A DNA stretch of 29,608 bases from Zygnema circumcarinatum (taxonomy: Eukaryota > Streptophyta > Zygnematophyceae > Zygnematales > Zygnemataceae), in the NCBI GenBank assembly GCA_037447605.1, contig CM074823.1, positions 566,287 through 595,894 of the forward strand. The letters are read 5' to 3'. Positions within the stretch are counted from its first letter, which is position 1. Each line of letters starts with the position of its first letter. Both the position numbers and the translations under genes were made by a program. Below the pieces are notes generated by a model, which was not told where the DNA came from, ran no database searches, and saw only the letters and a program-made list of their open reading frames with translations. Of this stretch, positions 1-16,523 are shown in pieces.

Positions 1-170
1 GAGGGAGGGGAGGAAGGGGGGGAGGCAAGGAGGGGTAGGGGGAAGAAAGGTAGAGAGGGCGGGGAGGGAGAGCGAGGGATGGAGGGAGGGAGGGAGGGAG
101 GGAGGGAGGGAGGGGGGGAGGGGAGGAAATGTGGAGAGGGAGGGGGGGAGGGAGGGATGGAAGTGAGAAC
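1..170. repeat. G/A-rich tract (GGGA-type)
   Basis: Nearly pure purine on the + strand, mostly GGGA and GGAG units. No gene is recognisable. The open frames across it are low-complexity Gly/Glu/Arg repeats. The unique stretch from about 171 to 540 holds no recognisable gene or RNA. Confidence 0.85.
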
Positions 171-540
171 GGAGGGAAAGCGAAAGGAAGATGTAGATGA
201 GATCGAAGGGAGAAAAGCAAAACACGATCATTCTAAAGGAGGCCACATCGCAGGTTTTGAAGAAAATCACATTTTTTTTCCCTCACAAAGGAAGTAAATG
301 ATATAATGTTATGAATCCTTAGTATCGAGGAAGAAAGGAAGGTACTACGACTGACGAATCTTGTTCATAAGTTTTTCTTCAAGGGACGATTGCGGAAAAA
401 CCTTCATAGGGTGTAGGAATTCAGGAACAAAAAAGGACAGCTGTCACATCCAATTTTTTTTCGATCAAATTCATTTTTTTTTACAATAGGGGACAAGCAT
501 ACAAACAAAAGAAAAAACCTGATCTTCGTGAAAATGGCAA

Positions 541-930
541 AACAAACAAATCCCTCCCTTTCTGTCTCCCTCCCTCCCCCCCACTCTCTGTCGCTCCCTT
601 TCCCGCTCTCTCTCTCATTCCCTCCTTCCCCCACTCCCCCGCCCCCTCTCTCACTCTCCCTTCCGCTCTCTCGCCCTCTTTCTCTGTCACTCTCTGTCCC
701 CCTCTCTCTCTCCTCTCTTTCTCTCCCTCCCTCTCCCCATCTCTCTCCCTCGCCCCCTCTCTCCCTCTCCCTCTATCTTTCTCCATCCCTCTCCCCGACA
801 CTCTCTTCTCCTCCCTCCCCATCTCCCTCCCCTCTCTTCCCCCTCTCTCCCTCTCTCCTTCTCTCCTCTCTCTCTCCCCTTCTCTCCCTCTCTCCCTCTC
901 TCCTCTCTCTCTCCCTCCCTCCCCCATGTG
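541..930. repeat. C/T-rich simple-sequence tract
   Basis: Imperfect CTCTC and CCCTC microsatellite of about 390 bp on the + strand. Open on both strands only because of its composition. Confidence 0.9.
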
Positions 931-1024
931 CTGTCCCCCCCTCAACAAAAATCAGATTTTTAAAACCAACACCCAAAATCCAAAAGAAAAAAATAGAAAT
1001 ATGCATAAACTGAATCCCAAATTT

Positions 1025-1096
1025 TTACATAGAAATGAGAGCCTCCACTTTAGGCACGGCCTCCCCCGCCTTCTCCTCCACGGCAATGGACGCCAT
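1025..1096 (-). other. Possible C-terminal exon fragment, unrecognised
   Basis: The minus strand encodes MASIAVEEKAGEAVPKVEAL and ends at a TAA at 1025-1027. Just upstream on the same strand (about 1140-1180) is a related short stretch, ASVVKVEARTAV, followed by a stop. At about 1208-1250 there is a possible exon end, LEVLEQDIQVANQ, before a GTATAT donor-like site. The composition is more protein-like than the surroundings, but no acceptor AG joins the pieces and no family is recognised. It may be debris of a minus-strand gene or chance. Confidence 0.15.
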
Positions 1097-1314
1097 GGCC
1101 CGTAAAAAGAGGGCAGAATAAAAAAACTTTAAATTATTACACGGCTGTCCGGGCTTCCACTTTGACCACAGAAGCCAATTGCAAAATTTAAAAAAGAATA
1201 TATATATACTTGATTAGCAACTTGAATGTCCTGCTCCAAAACTTCCAGTTTTTTAACCCTTGGAATTTTGGAACCTATGAAGCGCAGGGACTCCTAAATA
1301 CTGCTGGAAGAGTG

Positions 1315-1600
1315 ATCCGTACATGGAAGTACAATTTTGTACAATACCGTACAAAATTTTGTTACCGTTTGGTACAAGAGTACCATTCGTACAGATTCGT
1401 AAGTGCCTTGTATTTGCCGAAGTACACAAAACTGTACCTTTTATGTACGGCAATCTGAACCTATAGGAAGTAATTTGGCGCTTAGATCTGCGATTAATGT
1501 ACGGACGGTTGAGAAAACGCAGATTTTTTAGCTGCTTTGTTGGAAAAGTACTGTACCAACACAAGAGCCAAAATAATCGTACGTTCATACTAGTGTACGG
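1315..1600. other. GTAC-rich block with short inverted repeats
   Basis: The tetramer GTAC recurs many times, often as facing pairs such as GTACAATTTTGTAC and GTACAAAATTTTG. No convincing coding frame or RNA gene is seen. Confidence 0.6.
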
Positions 1601-1679
1601 AAGATGCGGCGCGGCGAAGCCCGCTCTTGTCCGCCGCATGGCTGTCTGGATTTTGTCGTCTTTCAGTGGAGGTCATATC

Positions 1680-1970
1680 TACGTGGAACAAGTGACAGAA
1701 TAAAGTGCTACGTGGCGGCGGCGCCGCAAAAGCAGAGAGCGGTCGGAACTATCCATGTGGCATCTTTGCGATCGTTGATTGGAGAAGAAGTCACATGGCG
1801 GCTGTTTCTAGGGGAGGTAAGGAGTCGGTGGTCAGCCATTGGTTCACGTGGCATCCAGTGCCCACGTGGACTACGTGGACGAAAGACAGACTGGAGTACT
1901 GTGGTGGTACTGTACAGTGGTACTGTGGTGACGTCACTTAGAAGTGTCGTCCATGTGGCGCCTGGCTTGA
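1680..1970. promoter_or_regulatory. Cluster of ACGTGG/ATGTGG motifs
   Basis: ACGTGG or close variants occur near 1681, 1710, 1755, 1847, 1863, 1874 and 1952, with a GTGACGTCAC near 1928. ACGTGGC is the core of the plant G-box/ABRE class bound by bZIP factors. No gene start is recognised next to it, so a promoter role is inferred from motif density only. Confidence 0.35.
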
Positions 1971-2024
1971 CATTCCGCTGTCGAAACTGCAAGATTCGTA
2001 GTTACAGTTCCAGTTGGAAATACA

Positions 2025-2140
2025 GCTGATGTTACGGTCACAGTTACAGATTCAGTAACGTCAATAAAGTAGTCACAAACGTAGTTGCAACGGTTACGGT
2101 TACAGATGCAGTTACAGTTACACTACACTTAGACTTACAG
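2025..2140. repeat. Degenerate GTTACA/GTTACG repeat
   Basis: GTTACAG, GTTACGG and similar hexamer-like units recur irregularly for about 110 bp. A shorter, similar CAGTAACT/CTGTAACT stretch occurs at 16940-16975. Confidence 0.5.
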
Positions 2141-2211
2141 TTGAACAATCACACCATTTGTTCAAAGTTCAATCCATTCTACATGAGAACAATCCTTCGT
2201 CAAGTCCCAAC

Positions 2212-2253
2212 TCTCCCTCTCCCTCTCCCTCTCCCTCTCCCTCTCCCTCTCCC
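2212..2253. repeat. (CCCTCT)n microsatellite
   Basis: Seven near-perfect copies of the hexamer CCCTCT. Confidence 0.9.
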
Positions 2254-2263
2254 TGTTAGCGTA

Positions 2264-2323
2264 GTTCGGCGGCACGGAGATGTAGACTCCATGCAAAACC
2301 GTTGTAAATATGAAGTGATGGAG
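2264..2323 (+). pseudogene. Inverted degenerate copy of the EF-hand gene 3' end
   Basis: From 2264 the + strand reads VRRHGDVDSMQ, while the minus-strand final EF-hand exon at 2869-2833 reads VRRYGGVDSMQ. Over the first 34 bases I count five differences, all transitions. A TATGAAGTG..GGAG tail after it matches the CATGAAGTGGAG that spans the stop of the real exon. The two copies are in opposite orientation about 500 bp apart. No EF-hand loop remains here, so this is a fragment and not a gene. Confidence 0.55.
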
Positions 2324-2334
2324 TGACAGGGAGA

Positions 2335-2436
2335 GAGAGAGAGAGGGGGGGGGGGGAGTGTGTAGGAAAAGAGGGAGCGAGTGGGGTGGACAGAGGGTGT
2401 GGGAGGGAGGGAGGGAGGGAGGGAGGGAGGGAGGGA
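2335..2436. repeat. GA and GGGA microsatellites
   Basis: (GA)n passing into poly-G and (GGGA)n between 2335 and 2436. The stretch from 2437 to 2740 is unique AT-richer sequence with no recognisable gene. Confidence 0.85.
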
Positions 2437-2740
2437 GACAACACGACAAACATTCCAAGGCGTTGGCAGGGGTCGTTTCCTATCTACATGGAAACTGTTC
2501 TGCGTCTTTACAACAGATTCCGTGTTCCATGTTCCGGTACTTTTTATTACATACAATTCACCGCCCTCAACATTCCTCCCTACATCAGCGAATCACTGAA
2601 CCCTAAACCCTACATATCATAAAAACCAAAAAACCCATATAACCAATTACACCTTCTCCCTCACCTTCTAGCGAACAAAACATTACACAAGTCAAATTGC
2701 CTACTTCTCCCTCACTCCGTTCTCTCTCGCCTAACCACTC

Positions 2741-2788
2741 TTCCTCTCCCTCCCTCCTTCCTCTCCCGCTCTCCCCTACCTCCCCCTG

Positions 2789-2820
<32 letters not shown>

Positions 2821-2821
2821 C
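2741..2821. repeat. CT microsatellite
   Basis: CTCTCTC-rich tract just downstream (in gene sense) of the EF-hand stop codon at 2825-2827. Confidence 0.85.
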
Positions 2822-2824
2822 ACT

Positions 2825-9173
<6,349 letters not shown>

Positions 9174-9183
9174 CGCTCGGGAT

Positions 9184-9400
9184 TCAGGGTTTAGGGTTTA
9201 GGGTTTGGGGTTTTAGGGTCTGAGGAAGAGAGAATGGGAGAGGGGGTGAAGAGCAGGAGGGAGGGAGAACAGAGAGGGAGAGGGAGAGAGAGAGCGATAG
9301 GGGGGGAGTGGGGAGAGGGAGAGGTAGAGGTGGAGGGAGCGGGAGAGGTAGCGGGAGTGGGAGAGGGGCAGAGGGGGAGAGCAGTAGGGGGGGAATGTGA
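9184..9400. repeat. Short TTTAGGG array and GA-rich tract upstream of serine acetyltransferase
   Basis: TTTAGGG copies at 9184-9218, then GAGAGG/GGGAGA sequence to about 9400. Both lie in the 5' flank of the minus-strand gene that starts at 9173. Confidence 0.8.
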
Positions 9401-9423
9401 GGGTGAGTCCTAGGAAGGAGTGA

Positions 9424-10010
9424 CCCATCCAATCGACTTGCGCCACGTGGGCCACAGTGACAGCGTGGCGGATCCTAATTGGCAAGTGGTCGCCCACGTG
9501 TCTGCATAATGAGAAAAACTGAGGCCTGCTCGGACAGTGTGAACACGTGCCTTTTACAATCTCCTTTGTTCGTAAGTGCGAAGAGATTTGGAGATCCTTT
9601 CGTCATTTGCGGCAGGTGGGGACGAAACTTCGGTAGATGATGACGTCATTGATCATCTGTGATGACGCGCGTGACGGCCGTGGAGAGTTTCGCCGTCGTT
9701 TCGTCGGCGGGTTTCCGTCCGGTTTACGTTTGTACACGTGGCGCATACGTGGCACAAACATGGTGCTGACATGGCATGTCACCAATGGTTGCACAAACAT
9801 TGAAAGGGCATGGAGCTGACGTGGCATTAGTGACAACGTGTCGATGACATGGCACAAACTGAAGCCGGCGTGGCGCCGATGTTGCATACATGTGTAGACG
9901 ACATAGCTGACGTGGCATTTGAGACAACATGGCGCCAACGTGGCACAAACTCGGAAACGACTTGACGCCCACGTGGCGGTTAGGGCAACGGTACAGATAG
10001 GGCATGGCCA
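9424..10010 (-). promoter_or_regulatory. ACGTGGC-rich 5' flank of the serine acetyltransferase gene
   Basis: CACGTGG, ACGTGTC or ACGTGGC motifs recur near 9444, 9494, 9544, 9736, 9748, 9818, 9918, 9948 and 9971, with TGACGTCA near 9641 and TGACGCGCGTGACGG near 9662. Part of the block is a loose repeat of GACGTGGCA..ACAACATGGCGCCAACGTGGCAC. These are G-box/ABRE and CRE-like bZIP motifs. Position upstream of a gene start supports a regulatory reading; the repetition could instead be a decayed minisatellite. Confidence 0.4.
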
Positions 10011-10084
10011 TTGGGGCATGAACAGGCGCATGGATTCTTCATCGTCAGTGGAAGGCGAGGCGGACAGCGTTGCAGGCAAAAAGT

Positions 10085-10232
10085 ATACCCAAAACCTTAT
10101 AAACCCTAAAAAACCCTTAAAACCCTAAAAACCTAAAAACCCCTAAAACCCTAAAAGCCCTAAAGCTCATAAACCCTTAAACTCCTAAAACCCTGAAAAA
10201 ACCCTCAAACCCTAAAAACCCCTTTTTTAGCC
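10085..10232. repeat. Degenerate AACCCTAAA telomere-like repeat
   Basis: Imperfect CCCTAAA/CCCTAAAA units in the spacer between the serine acetyltransferase promoter and the amidohydrolase 3' end. Confidence 0.8.
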
Positions 10233-10339
10233 CTCAGCCATGCCTCCGGAATTTGGCCTTAACCCCCATCGTCGCTGAAAGCGCCTCTCGCCTTCACCTC
10301 CTCCTTCCAACCCGCCCCTTCGCCTTTCGCCCATGGCCG

Positions 10340-10412
10340 GCCGGCACACATGCTGCATGCATGCATCCATGCATGCATGTCGCACATGGATGGGCCATGC
10401 CATGCCATGCAG
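10340..10412. repeat. CATGC/GCATGCATG palindromic cluster
   Basis: GCATGCATGC-type and CCATGCCATGC units. 10420-10555 and 10650-10879 show no recognisable feature apart from the amidohydrolase 3' flank. Confidence 0.6.
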
Positions 10413-10555
10413 AGGAGGACACGCCGCCACCTCATGGCATCGGCGTGTTCAACAATTCATGCACGCGAGGATAAATTGAGGTGCTATGCTTTGTACGCGA
10501 CTACGGGATTCAGTACATAGACTGGTAGGCATTCCGTTCAAATTCATCTTGGAGA

Positions 10556-10649
10556 AGGCGAGAGAGAGAGAAAGAGAGAAAGAGAGAGAGAGAGGAGGGA
10601 GAGAGAGAGAGGGAGAGAGAGAGAGGGAGAGAGAGAGAGGGGGGGGGAA
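10556..10649. repeat. GA microsatellite
   Basis: (GA)n with GGGAGA interruptions, ending in poly-G, about 230 bp beyond the amidohydrolase stop codon. Confidence 0.88.
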
Positions 10650-10879
10650 TACAGTACAAAGTTACAATTGCCGGTTAGTTTCGGTCACACTTAAGTCACT
10701 CCCGGGCGCTTCCACCTACTCGAACTCCGTACAACGCACCTCTACACGCATACGTACAACGGAACTGAAGACTGCATGGACTCCGTTCCAATTTTAAATG
10801 ACAACGAGCTAAATTTTCATGGCTAAATCTTGTTCTCTTTCTTTGTCTCCGTCCTTTTGGAAGGAAGGTTCACATGCTT

Positions 10880-11507
10880 TCAATACAGTTCCGTTGTAAC
10901 GGAAAGAAAGGCCTCCGCAACTGCCACATGGAACGCCGCCCCAAACGGAAGCGCGGATTCGTCCAGAAAAAACTCCCCCGTGTGAAGGTTGAAACCGGAG
11001 CCCGCGCTCTCATTACGGATTCCAAGCATGAACATGGAACCCGGAATTTTCTCGAGAAAGAAAGAAAAATCTTCCGCTCCCATTATCGGATCGATCACAT
11101 GGAACGCGGACTCGCCGAAGAGGCTGCAAACTCAGGTTTTTGGGGTTGTTGGAGTTGGGATTCTTAGGGTTTTCATAGTTTTCAGGGCTTAAAGACTTGG
11201 GTTTCAGGGATTTAGGGGGGGGTTTAAGACACGGGTTTCAGGGTTTTAGGGGGGGTTTAAGACACGGGTTTCAGGGTTTTAGAGTCTTAGAGGTTTTAGG
11301 GGTTTTAGGGTTTAAAATACGGGTTTTAGGGTTTTAGGGTTTTTAGGGTTCTAGGGTTTTTCCCCTAAAAACTCTCAGGTTCCGAAGTACCAAAAACCCC
11401 CAAAAGAGCAAACTCGCACAACCCATAAGGAGCGAAACCGCTAACAACCCTAAAACTTTCCAACCGAAGAGAGAGAGAGACACAAAGAGAGAGAAAGGCA
11501 GAGAGAG

Positions 11508-11563
<56 letters not shown>

Positions 11564-14500
11564 CGAGAGCAAGAGAGAGAGAGCGCTCCAAGCGTACCTC
11601 TGTACTGTTTTCCGTCCCAAATCATAAGCTGAATTTTCGTTAATTGTGGGCGGATAGAACGGACTCTTGGATTCAAGGAAATCGACAGAAGCATTGCAGC
11701 CGTGAACCGCAGATTGAAGAATTATGACCTCCTCGATTCGTTTTTTTAATATATTTATTCCTTTTTGGGTGAAGCTCCGAAAAGTTCCGCCTATAGATGC
11801 AGAGTGGGGAATTACATTGTGCGCATTTCCCGCATGGAACATCGTTACGGAAACCACCTGATAAGGGGGGAGAAAGGAAAGAGAGACATAGGGAAAAACG
11901 ACGGGAGAGAGGGGTGAGGGGGAGGGGTGAGAGAGTAGAAAGAGGTCAGAGAGAGAGTTGAGGAAAGCGGGGAGAGAGGAAGGTCCGAGTGGTGGGAGAG
12001 AGGTGAGAGAGGTGAGAGAGGTGAGAGAGAGAGAGGTGAGGAAAAGAGGGGGGAGAGGAAGGTTGGAGAGGTGGGAGAGAGGTAAGAGAGGTCAGAGAGA
12101 GAGAGAGTTGAGGAAAAGTGGGCAGAGAGGAAGGTTGGAGAGGTGGAAGTGAGGTGAGAGAGGTCAGAGAGAGAGAGATGAGGAAAAGAGAAGGGAGAGG
12201 AAGGTGAGAGAGGTGGGAGAGAGGTGAGAGAGGTCAGAGAGAGAGAGAGATGAGGAAAAGAGGGGAGAGAGGAAGATGGGAGGGGTGAGGGAGAGGTGAC
12301 AGAGTTGGGAGATGTGAGACAGAAAGACGTGATAAAAGTGAGACAGGGAGTTGAGAGGTGAGAGAGAGAGGTGGGCTAAAGGATTAAAGAAGGGAAAAGA
12401 GAGCATAAACGTGAAAGGGGGAAAACAGAAAGCGAACTGGGAGAAGAACCATTGCCTAATGTAATGCAGACGGATAGAAAACATAAAGTGAAAAATGGGA
12501 GAAAATCTTTTCATATCCTTATAACGATATAAAGTATAAAGTTTAAATAAAGTAAAGTGATAAATAAATAAAGTTTTTGTTTTCCTTACTGCTGAGTCGA
12601 GAGGGTCCGTCTCCCTCGAAACGAGAGATTGGAGAGAGAGGACGGCGGCCGCCGCCGCAATGATGGGGTCGCGGGAGAGGTGGGGCATGGCGCCATGGCC
12701 GGCCTGGCCCTGGGGGAGGGAGAGAGAGAGAGCGAGGGTGAGAGAGAGAGAGTAAGAGAGAGAGAGACGGTGAGAGAGAGAAGGAGAGACAGGGGGGAGA
12801 GAGAAGTGGCAGAGAGAGAGAGATGATGAGAAAGTGGGAAGGGGGGAGAGAGACGGAGAAAGAGAGGGGGAAAGGGAGAGAGCGAGGGAAAGTGGGAGCG
12901 GGACGGGGAGAAAGAGAGAGAAATAAAGAGAAGGTGGGAGGGGGAGAGAGAGAGAGGCAGAATAAGGGCGAGGGACAGAGAGGGGAGGCAGAGGGAGGAG
13001 AGGGGTGAGGTGAGAGAGGTAAAAGGGCAGGACGGTTGGGTAACGTGAGAGAAGATTGAGAACAGGGGAGAGGTGAGAGAGTTTAGAAAGGAAGAAGCCA
13101 AGAGATGAGAGAGGCGGAGGCTGAGAGGTGAGAGAATACAACCACACCTCTCTCTCACCATAAATCCCGTAACGCCCTATATTCCATCTGGATTAGTGTT
13201 AGGGTTAGTGTTAGGGTTAGGGTTAGGGTTATGGTTAGGGTTAGGGTTAGGGTTAGGGTTAGAGTTAGGGTTAGGGCGAGGATTAGGTTTCGGGTTAGGG
13301 TTAGGGTTAGGGTTAGGGTTAGGGTTAGACTTAGGGTTAGCGTTAGGTTAAGCATTAGGGTTAGGTTTAAGGTTAGGGCTAGGGTTAGGTTTCGGGTTAG
13401 GGTTAAAGGTAGAAAAAAACAAAAACAAAGAAAGGCAAAAGGAGGGAGAGGGAGGTGGGGGGAGGGTGGTCCGGAGTGGGGGAACAGGTTTCACCATTAA
13501 TCATTTTATTCCATGTTCTTTCATATCTCATCTTTCTCCTTTCCCCATTTTCCCCATCCTTTACCTCTATGTGTGCCTCGAACGAGCCTGCCCCCGCCAG
13601 CAGTGTGCCCGTACGCGATCCGAAGGTGCCCGTAGCGAGGGCCGGCGCCACGTGGACCGCGAACACGGCCTCCGCTGTGCCCAGAGCGCCCGCCCGCTCC
13701 ATTAGGCGCCCGCCCGCGCCGCCCTCCTCGCCCGGCTGGAATACCAGCACCACGCGGCCCTGTACGGACAGGCCGGCAGGGGGTTAGGGTGAAGGGTGAA
13801 GGGTTCAGGGTTCAGGGTTCAGGGTTTAGGGTTCAGGGTTCAGGGTTTAGGGTTCAGGGTTCAGGGTTTAGGGTTAGGGTTCAGGGTTCAGGGTTCAGGG
13901 TTCAGGGTTTAGGGTTCAGGGTTCAGGGTTTAGGGTTCAGGGTTCAGGGTTTAGGGTTCAGGGTTCAGGGTTCAGGGCTTAGGGTTCAGGGTTCAGGGTT
14001 TAGGGTTAGGGTTCAGGGTTTAGGGTTTAGGGTTCAGGGTTCAGGGTTCAGAGGAAGCAGTGGGGTAAGGGTTAGGGTTTAGGGATTAGGGTGGAGGAGG
14101 AAGGGTGGGTGGAGGATGTAAGGTGTAGGGTTTAGGATTCAGGAGCTAGGGGGTAAGGTTTAGGGTTAGGAGAGAGAGAGAGAGGGAAGGGGGAGGTGAC
14201 ACAAGGGTGAGAGAGAGCGACGAGGGAGAAAGAGGGAGGAAGTGAGGGAGGGGAGAGAGGGAGAGAGAGAGAGAGAGAGAGGGCGCACACACACCTTGAG
14301 CTCCTTCTCCCTCTCCTTGAGGATCTTGGCGGCCCCTAGGAGCATGGCCACATGCGCATCATGGCCGCATGCATGCATGCGCCCATCCACCGCGCTGCGA
14401 TGCTCCCACTCCGTCGTTTCCTGCGCCTCCAAAACCCTAAACCCTAAACCTTAAACCCTAAATCCTAACGCATCTCCACAAGAGTGACTTCGGTAAAGAA

Positions 14501-16523
14501 GACAGTGGGACTTTGACCATACATTATTCGTGCTGTGAGGGTAAGAATGCATTCTGAAAGTTTGGACTTTAACGTGAACTTAACCGTGAGCTTTGGGGTT
14601 ACGAATGTACTCTGAACCCTAAACCTAAGCGAAAACTCTTAGTCCCAAGCTGCAACCTTACTGCATTCCAGTCCATACTCGTGCAGCAGACACGTACGTT
14701 TACAATACTGGAACCCTACACCCTAAACTCTAACCTAAACCCTCAACCCTAAACATTAAACCCTAGCCCTGCACGTTGACACCTGCACTCCGCCCCCTCA
14801 ATCAAAAAAATAAAACCCTAGCCCCTTAAAACCCTAAACTCGAAACCCTAACCCTAAACCCTTACCCCTCAACCCCTTAACCCCAAACCCCAAACTCTAC
14901 ACCCTACACCCTAAACCCTAAACCCTAAACCCCAAACCTTACATCATAAACCCCAAACCCTACACCCTATACCCTAAACCCTACAACCTAAACCCTAAAC
15001 CCCAAATCCTACACACTACACCCTACACCCTAAACCCTACAACCTAAACCCTAAACCCCAAATCCTACACACTACACCCTACACCCTACACCCTGATGCA
15101 TACGTGGATGGGCAGCGCATCCATGTCCGCCCTCAGCGCGACCGTCCGCCCTCCCTCAGGGCCTATGGCGGCGACCACTCCCGTCACCGCCAACGGATAA
15201 CGGTACTCTATGTGCAGCTCGTCCAGCGCGCGCCGAATGACGGCGCTGGTTCTGTGCTCCTCGAACATCAGCTCCGGGGTCTGCAGGGAGGGCGGGAGGG
15301 TTTAAGGGTTTAGGGTTTAGGGTTTAGGGTTAGGGGATTAGAGAGTTATGGTTTAGAAGTTAGGGTTTAGGGGTTAAATTTTAGGGTTTAAGGTTTAGGG
15401 TTAGAGGGTTAGGGTTTAGAGGTAAAGTTTAGAGTTAAGGGTTCAGGGTTAGGGGGTTAGGGAGTTAGGGTTTAGGGTTTGGAGTTAGGGCTTAGGGTTT
15501 GGAGTTAGGGTTTAGGGTTTAGGGGTTAAATTTTAGGGTTTAAGGTTTAGGGTTAGAGGGTTAGGGTTTAGAGGTAAAGTTTAGAGTTAAGGGTTCAGGG
15601 TTAGGGGGTTAGGGAGTTAGGGTTTAGGGGTCAGGGTTTAGGGTTAGGGAGTTAAGATGTTAAGACTAAGGTCTAAGAGTTAGGGGTTCTCCAAGGATGG
15701 CAGAAGGTGTTAGGGGTTAGGGTTTAGGGGTTAGGGGTTAGGGTTTAGGGGTTAGGGGTTAGGGTTTAGGGGTTAGAGGTTAGGGTTCAGGGGTTAGCGG
15801 TCTTAGGGTTTAAGGGTTAGGGATCAGGTTTAGAGTTGAAGGGTTCAGGGGCAGGGGTTAGAGTTAGGGCTGAAGGGTTAAGGGTTAGGGTTTAAGGTTT
15901 AGGGTTCAAGGGTTCGAGGGTTAGGGTTTAGGATTTACGGTCGAGGTGTTAGGGGCTAGGGTTTAGGGTTCAAGATGTAGGGTTTAAGGTTTAAGGTTTA
16001 GGAAAGTGTTTAGGGTTAGAGGTTCGGGGTTAGAATTTAGGGTGTAGGGTTTAAGTTTTAGTGGTCAAGACTTACACTTAAAAACTGACCGTAAGCCCTA
16101 ATTCCTAGTACTTCAACCCTAGACCCTGAAATCAAAATCCCAAAAACTTAAATCCCTAAGCCCCTTACCCCCAAATCTTAAACGCTCTTAAACCCTCAAC
16201 CCGTAATCTTCATCCCTAACCCTCAACCCGTAATCTTCATCCCTAACCCCCAACCCCTAGCCCCTAAACCCTAAACCCTGCAAATACACGTGGTGAAGGC
16301 CATCCACCCTGTGCAGCTCCCGGCGGAGCGCAGTCATCCATTCCGCCACGTCCTGCGCCCGCGCCCTCTCCAGGAGCTCGCCGCCGGCGGGAGGGGCAGA
16401 GAGCAAGGAAGAGGGAGAGGGGCCGGCTCCCACGAGAGAGAGGGAGAGGGAGAGGGAGAGGAGGCCGAGAGAGAGGGAGAGCATACTTGGGATGGCCATG
16501 GGCATGTTCATGGGCATGGGCAT
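10880..16523 (-). CDS. ILR1-like IAA-amino acid amidohydrolase (peptidase family M20)
   Basis: Hydrolyses amino-acid conjugates of auxin or related acids to the free acid, probably in the secretory pathway. Seven exons (minus): 16523-16308, 15280-15104, 14420-14295, 13759-13565, 12709-12590, 11857-11598, 11123-10880; every junction is GT-AG and in phase, giving 445 aa, the usual family length. Residues 14-31 are a Leu/Ser hydrophobic core behind a Met-rich start, a likely signal peptide. Then come [39 protein letters not shown] (Cys149, His151), FQPGEEGG (Glu184/185), AVHVAP (His209), [33 protein letters not shown] and FNLHTGEF (His412), covering the metal-binding and dimerisation parts of M20D enzymes. 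No C-terminal KDEL/HDEL retention signal: the protein ends TTELY. No broken exon is seen. The substrate cannot be read from sequence. Confidence 0.95.
11190..11365. repeat. GGGTTTTA/GGGTTTA array in amidohydrolase intron 6
   Basis: Telomere-like units, some octamer (TTTTAGGG), in intron 11124-11597. A roughly 45-bp piece (GGGGGGTTTAAGACACGGGT) is duplicated at about 11214 and 11252. In the transcript it is CCCTAAAA-type, near the acceptor. Confidence 0.85.
11467..11585. repeat. GA microsatellite in amidohydrolase intron 6
   Basis: (GA)n on the + strand. In the transcript it is CT starting about 12 nt after the GTACGC donor. Confidence 0.9.
11870..12370. repeat. GA-rich minisatellite, about 72-bp unit, in amidohydrolase intron 5
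   Basis: Within intron 11858-12589. TGAGGAAA marks repeat starts near 11959, 12037, 12109, 12179 and 12251 (spacings 78, 72, 70, 72). Units share GAGGAAGGTTGGAGAGGTGG and a GAGAGAGA tail. Confidence 0.8.
12715..13135. repeat. GA-rich tract in amidohydrolase intron 4
   Basis: GAGAGA with interruptions on the acceptor side of intron 12710-13564. It is a CT tract in the transcript, running into the CCCCCAG acceptor. Confidence 0.88.
13195..13410. repeat. TTAGGG hexamer interstitial telomere-like array
   Basis: About 35 TTAGGG units with scattered substitutions, in amidohydrolase intron 4. Transcript orientation is CCCTAA. The unit is the hexamer, not the heptamer of the neighbouring introns. 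Confidence 0.9.
13780..14165. repeat. TTCAGGG/TTTAGGG mixed array in amidohydrolase intron 3
   Basis: Alternating TTCAGGG and TTTAGGG heptamers, more degenerate after 14055, in intron 13760-14294. Transcript orientation is CCCTAAA/CCCTGAA, near the acceptor. Confidence 0.9.
14166..14283. repeat. GA-rich tract in amidohydrolase intron 3
   Basis: GAGAGA/GGGAGG tract. In the transcript it is CT beginning 11 nt after the GTGTGT donor at 14294. Confidence 0.88.
14430..15095. repeat. CCCTAAA-type arrays in amidohydrolase intron 2
   Basis: CCCTAAA copies at 14433-14465 and degenerate CCCTAAA/CCCTACA from about 14700 to 15095, in intron 14421-15103. A roughly 56-bp segment ending TCCTACACACTACACCCTAC is present twice (about 14972-15027 and 15028-15083). 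Transcript orientation is TTTAGGG. 14466-14700 is more unique, with no gene. Confidence 0.88.
15300..16060. repeat. Degenerate TTTAGGG array in amidohydrolase intron 1
   Basis: TTTAGGG, TTAGGGG and TTAGGG mixed units for 760 bp. A block of about 116 bp (15362-15477) is repeated without visible change at 15514-15629, an offset of 152 bp. In the transcript it is the C-rich strand, near the acceptor. Confidence 0.88.
16085..16282. repeat. CCCTAAA-type array, opposite orientation, in amidohydrolase intron 1
   Basis: Degenerate CCCTAAA/CCCTCAACCC units, including a tandem 29-bp unit with CCGTAATCTTCATCCCTAAC (about 16200-16250). It faces the 15300-16060 array head to head across a junction near 16070. 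Confidence 0.85.

Noticed and set aside
1604-2029. Plus-strand open frame of 141 codons
   Set aside because: It runs through the ACGTGG/GTAC motif region, shows no domain, and overlaps other equally long frames on both strands.
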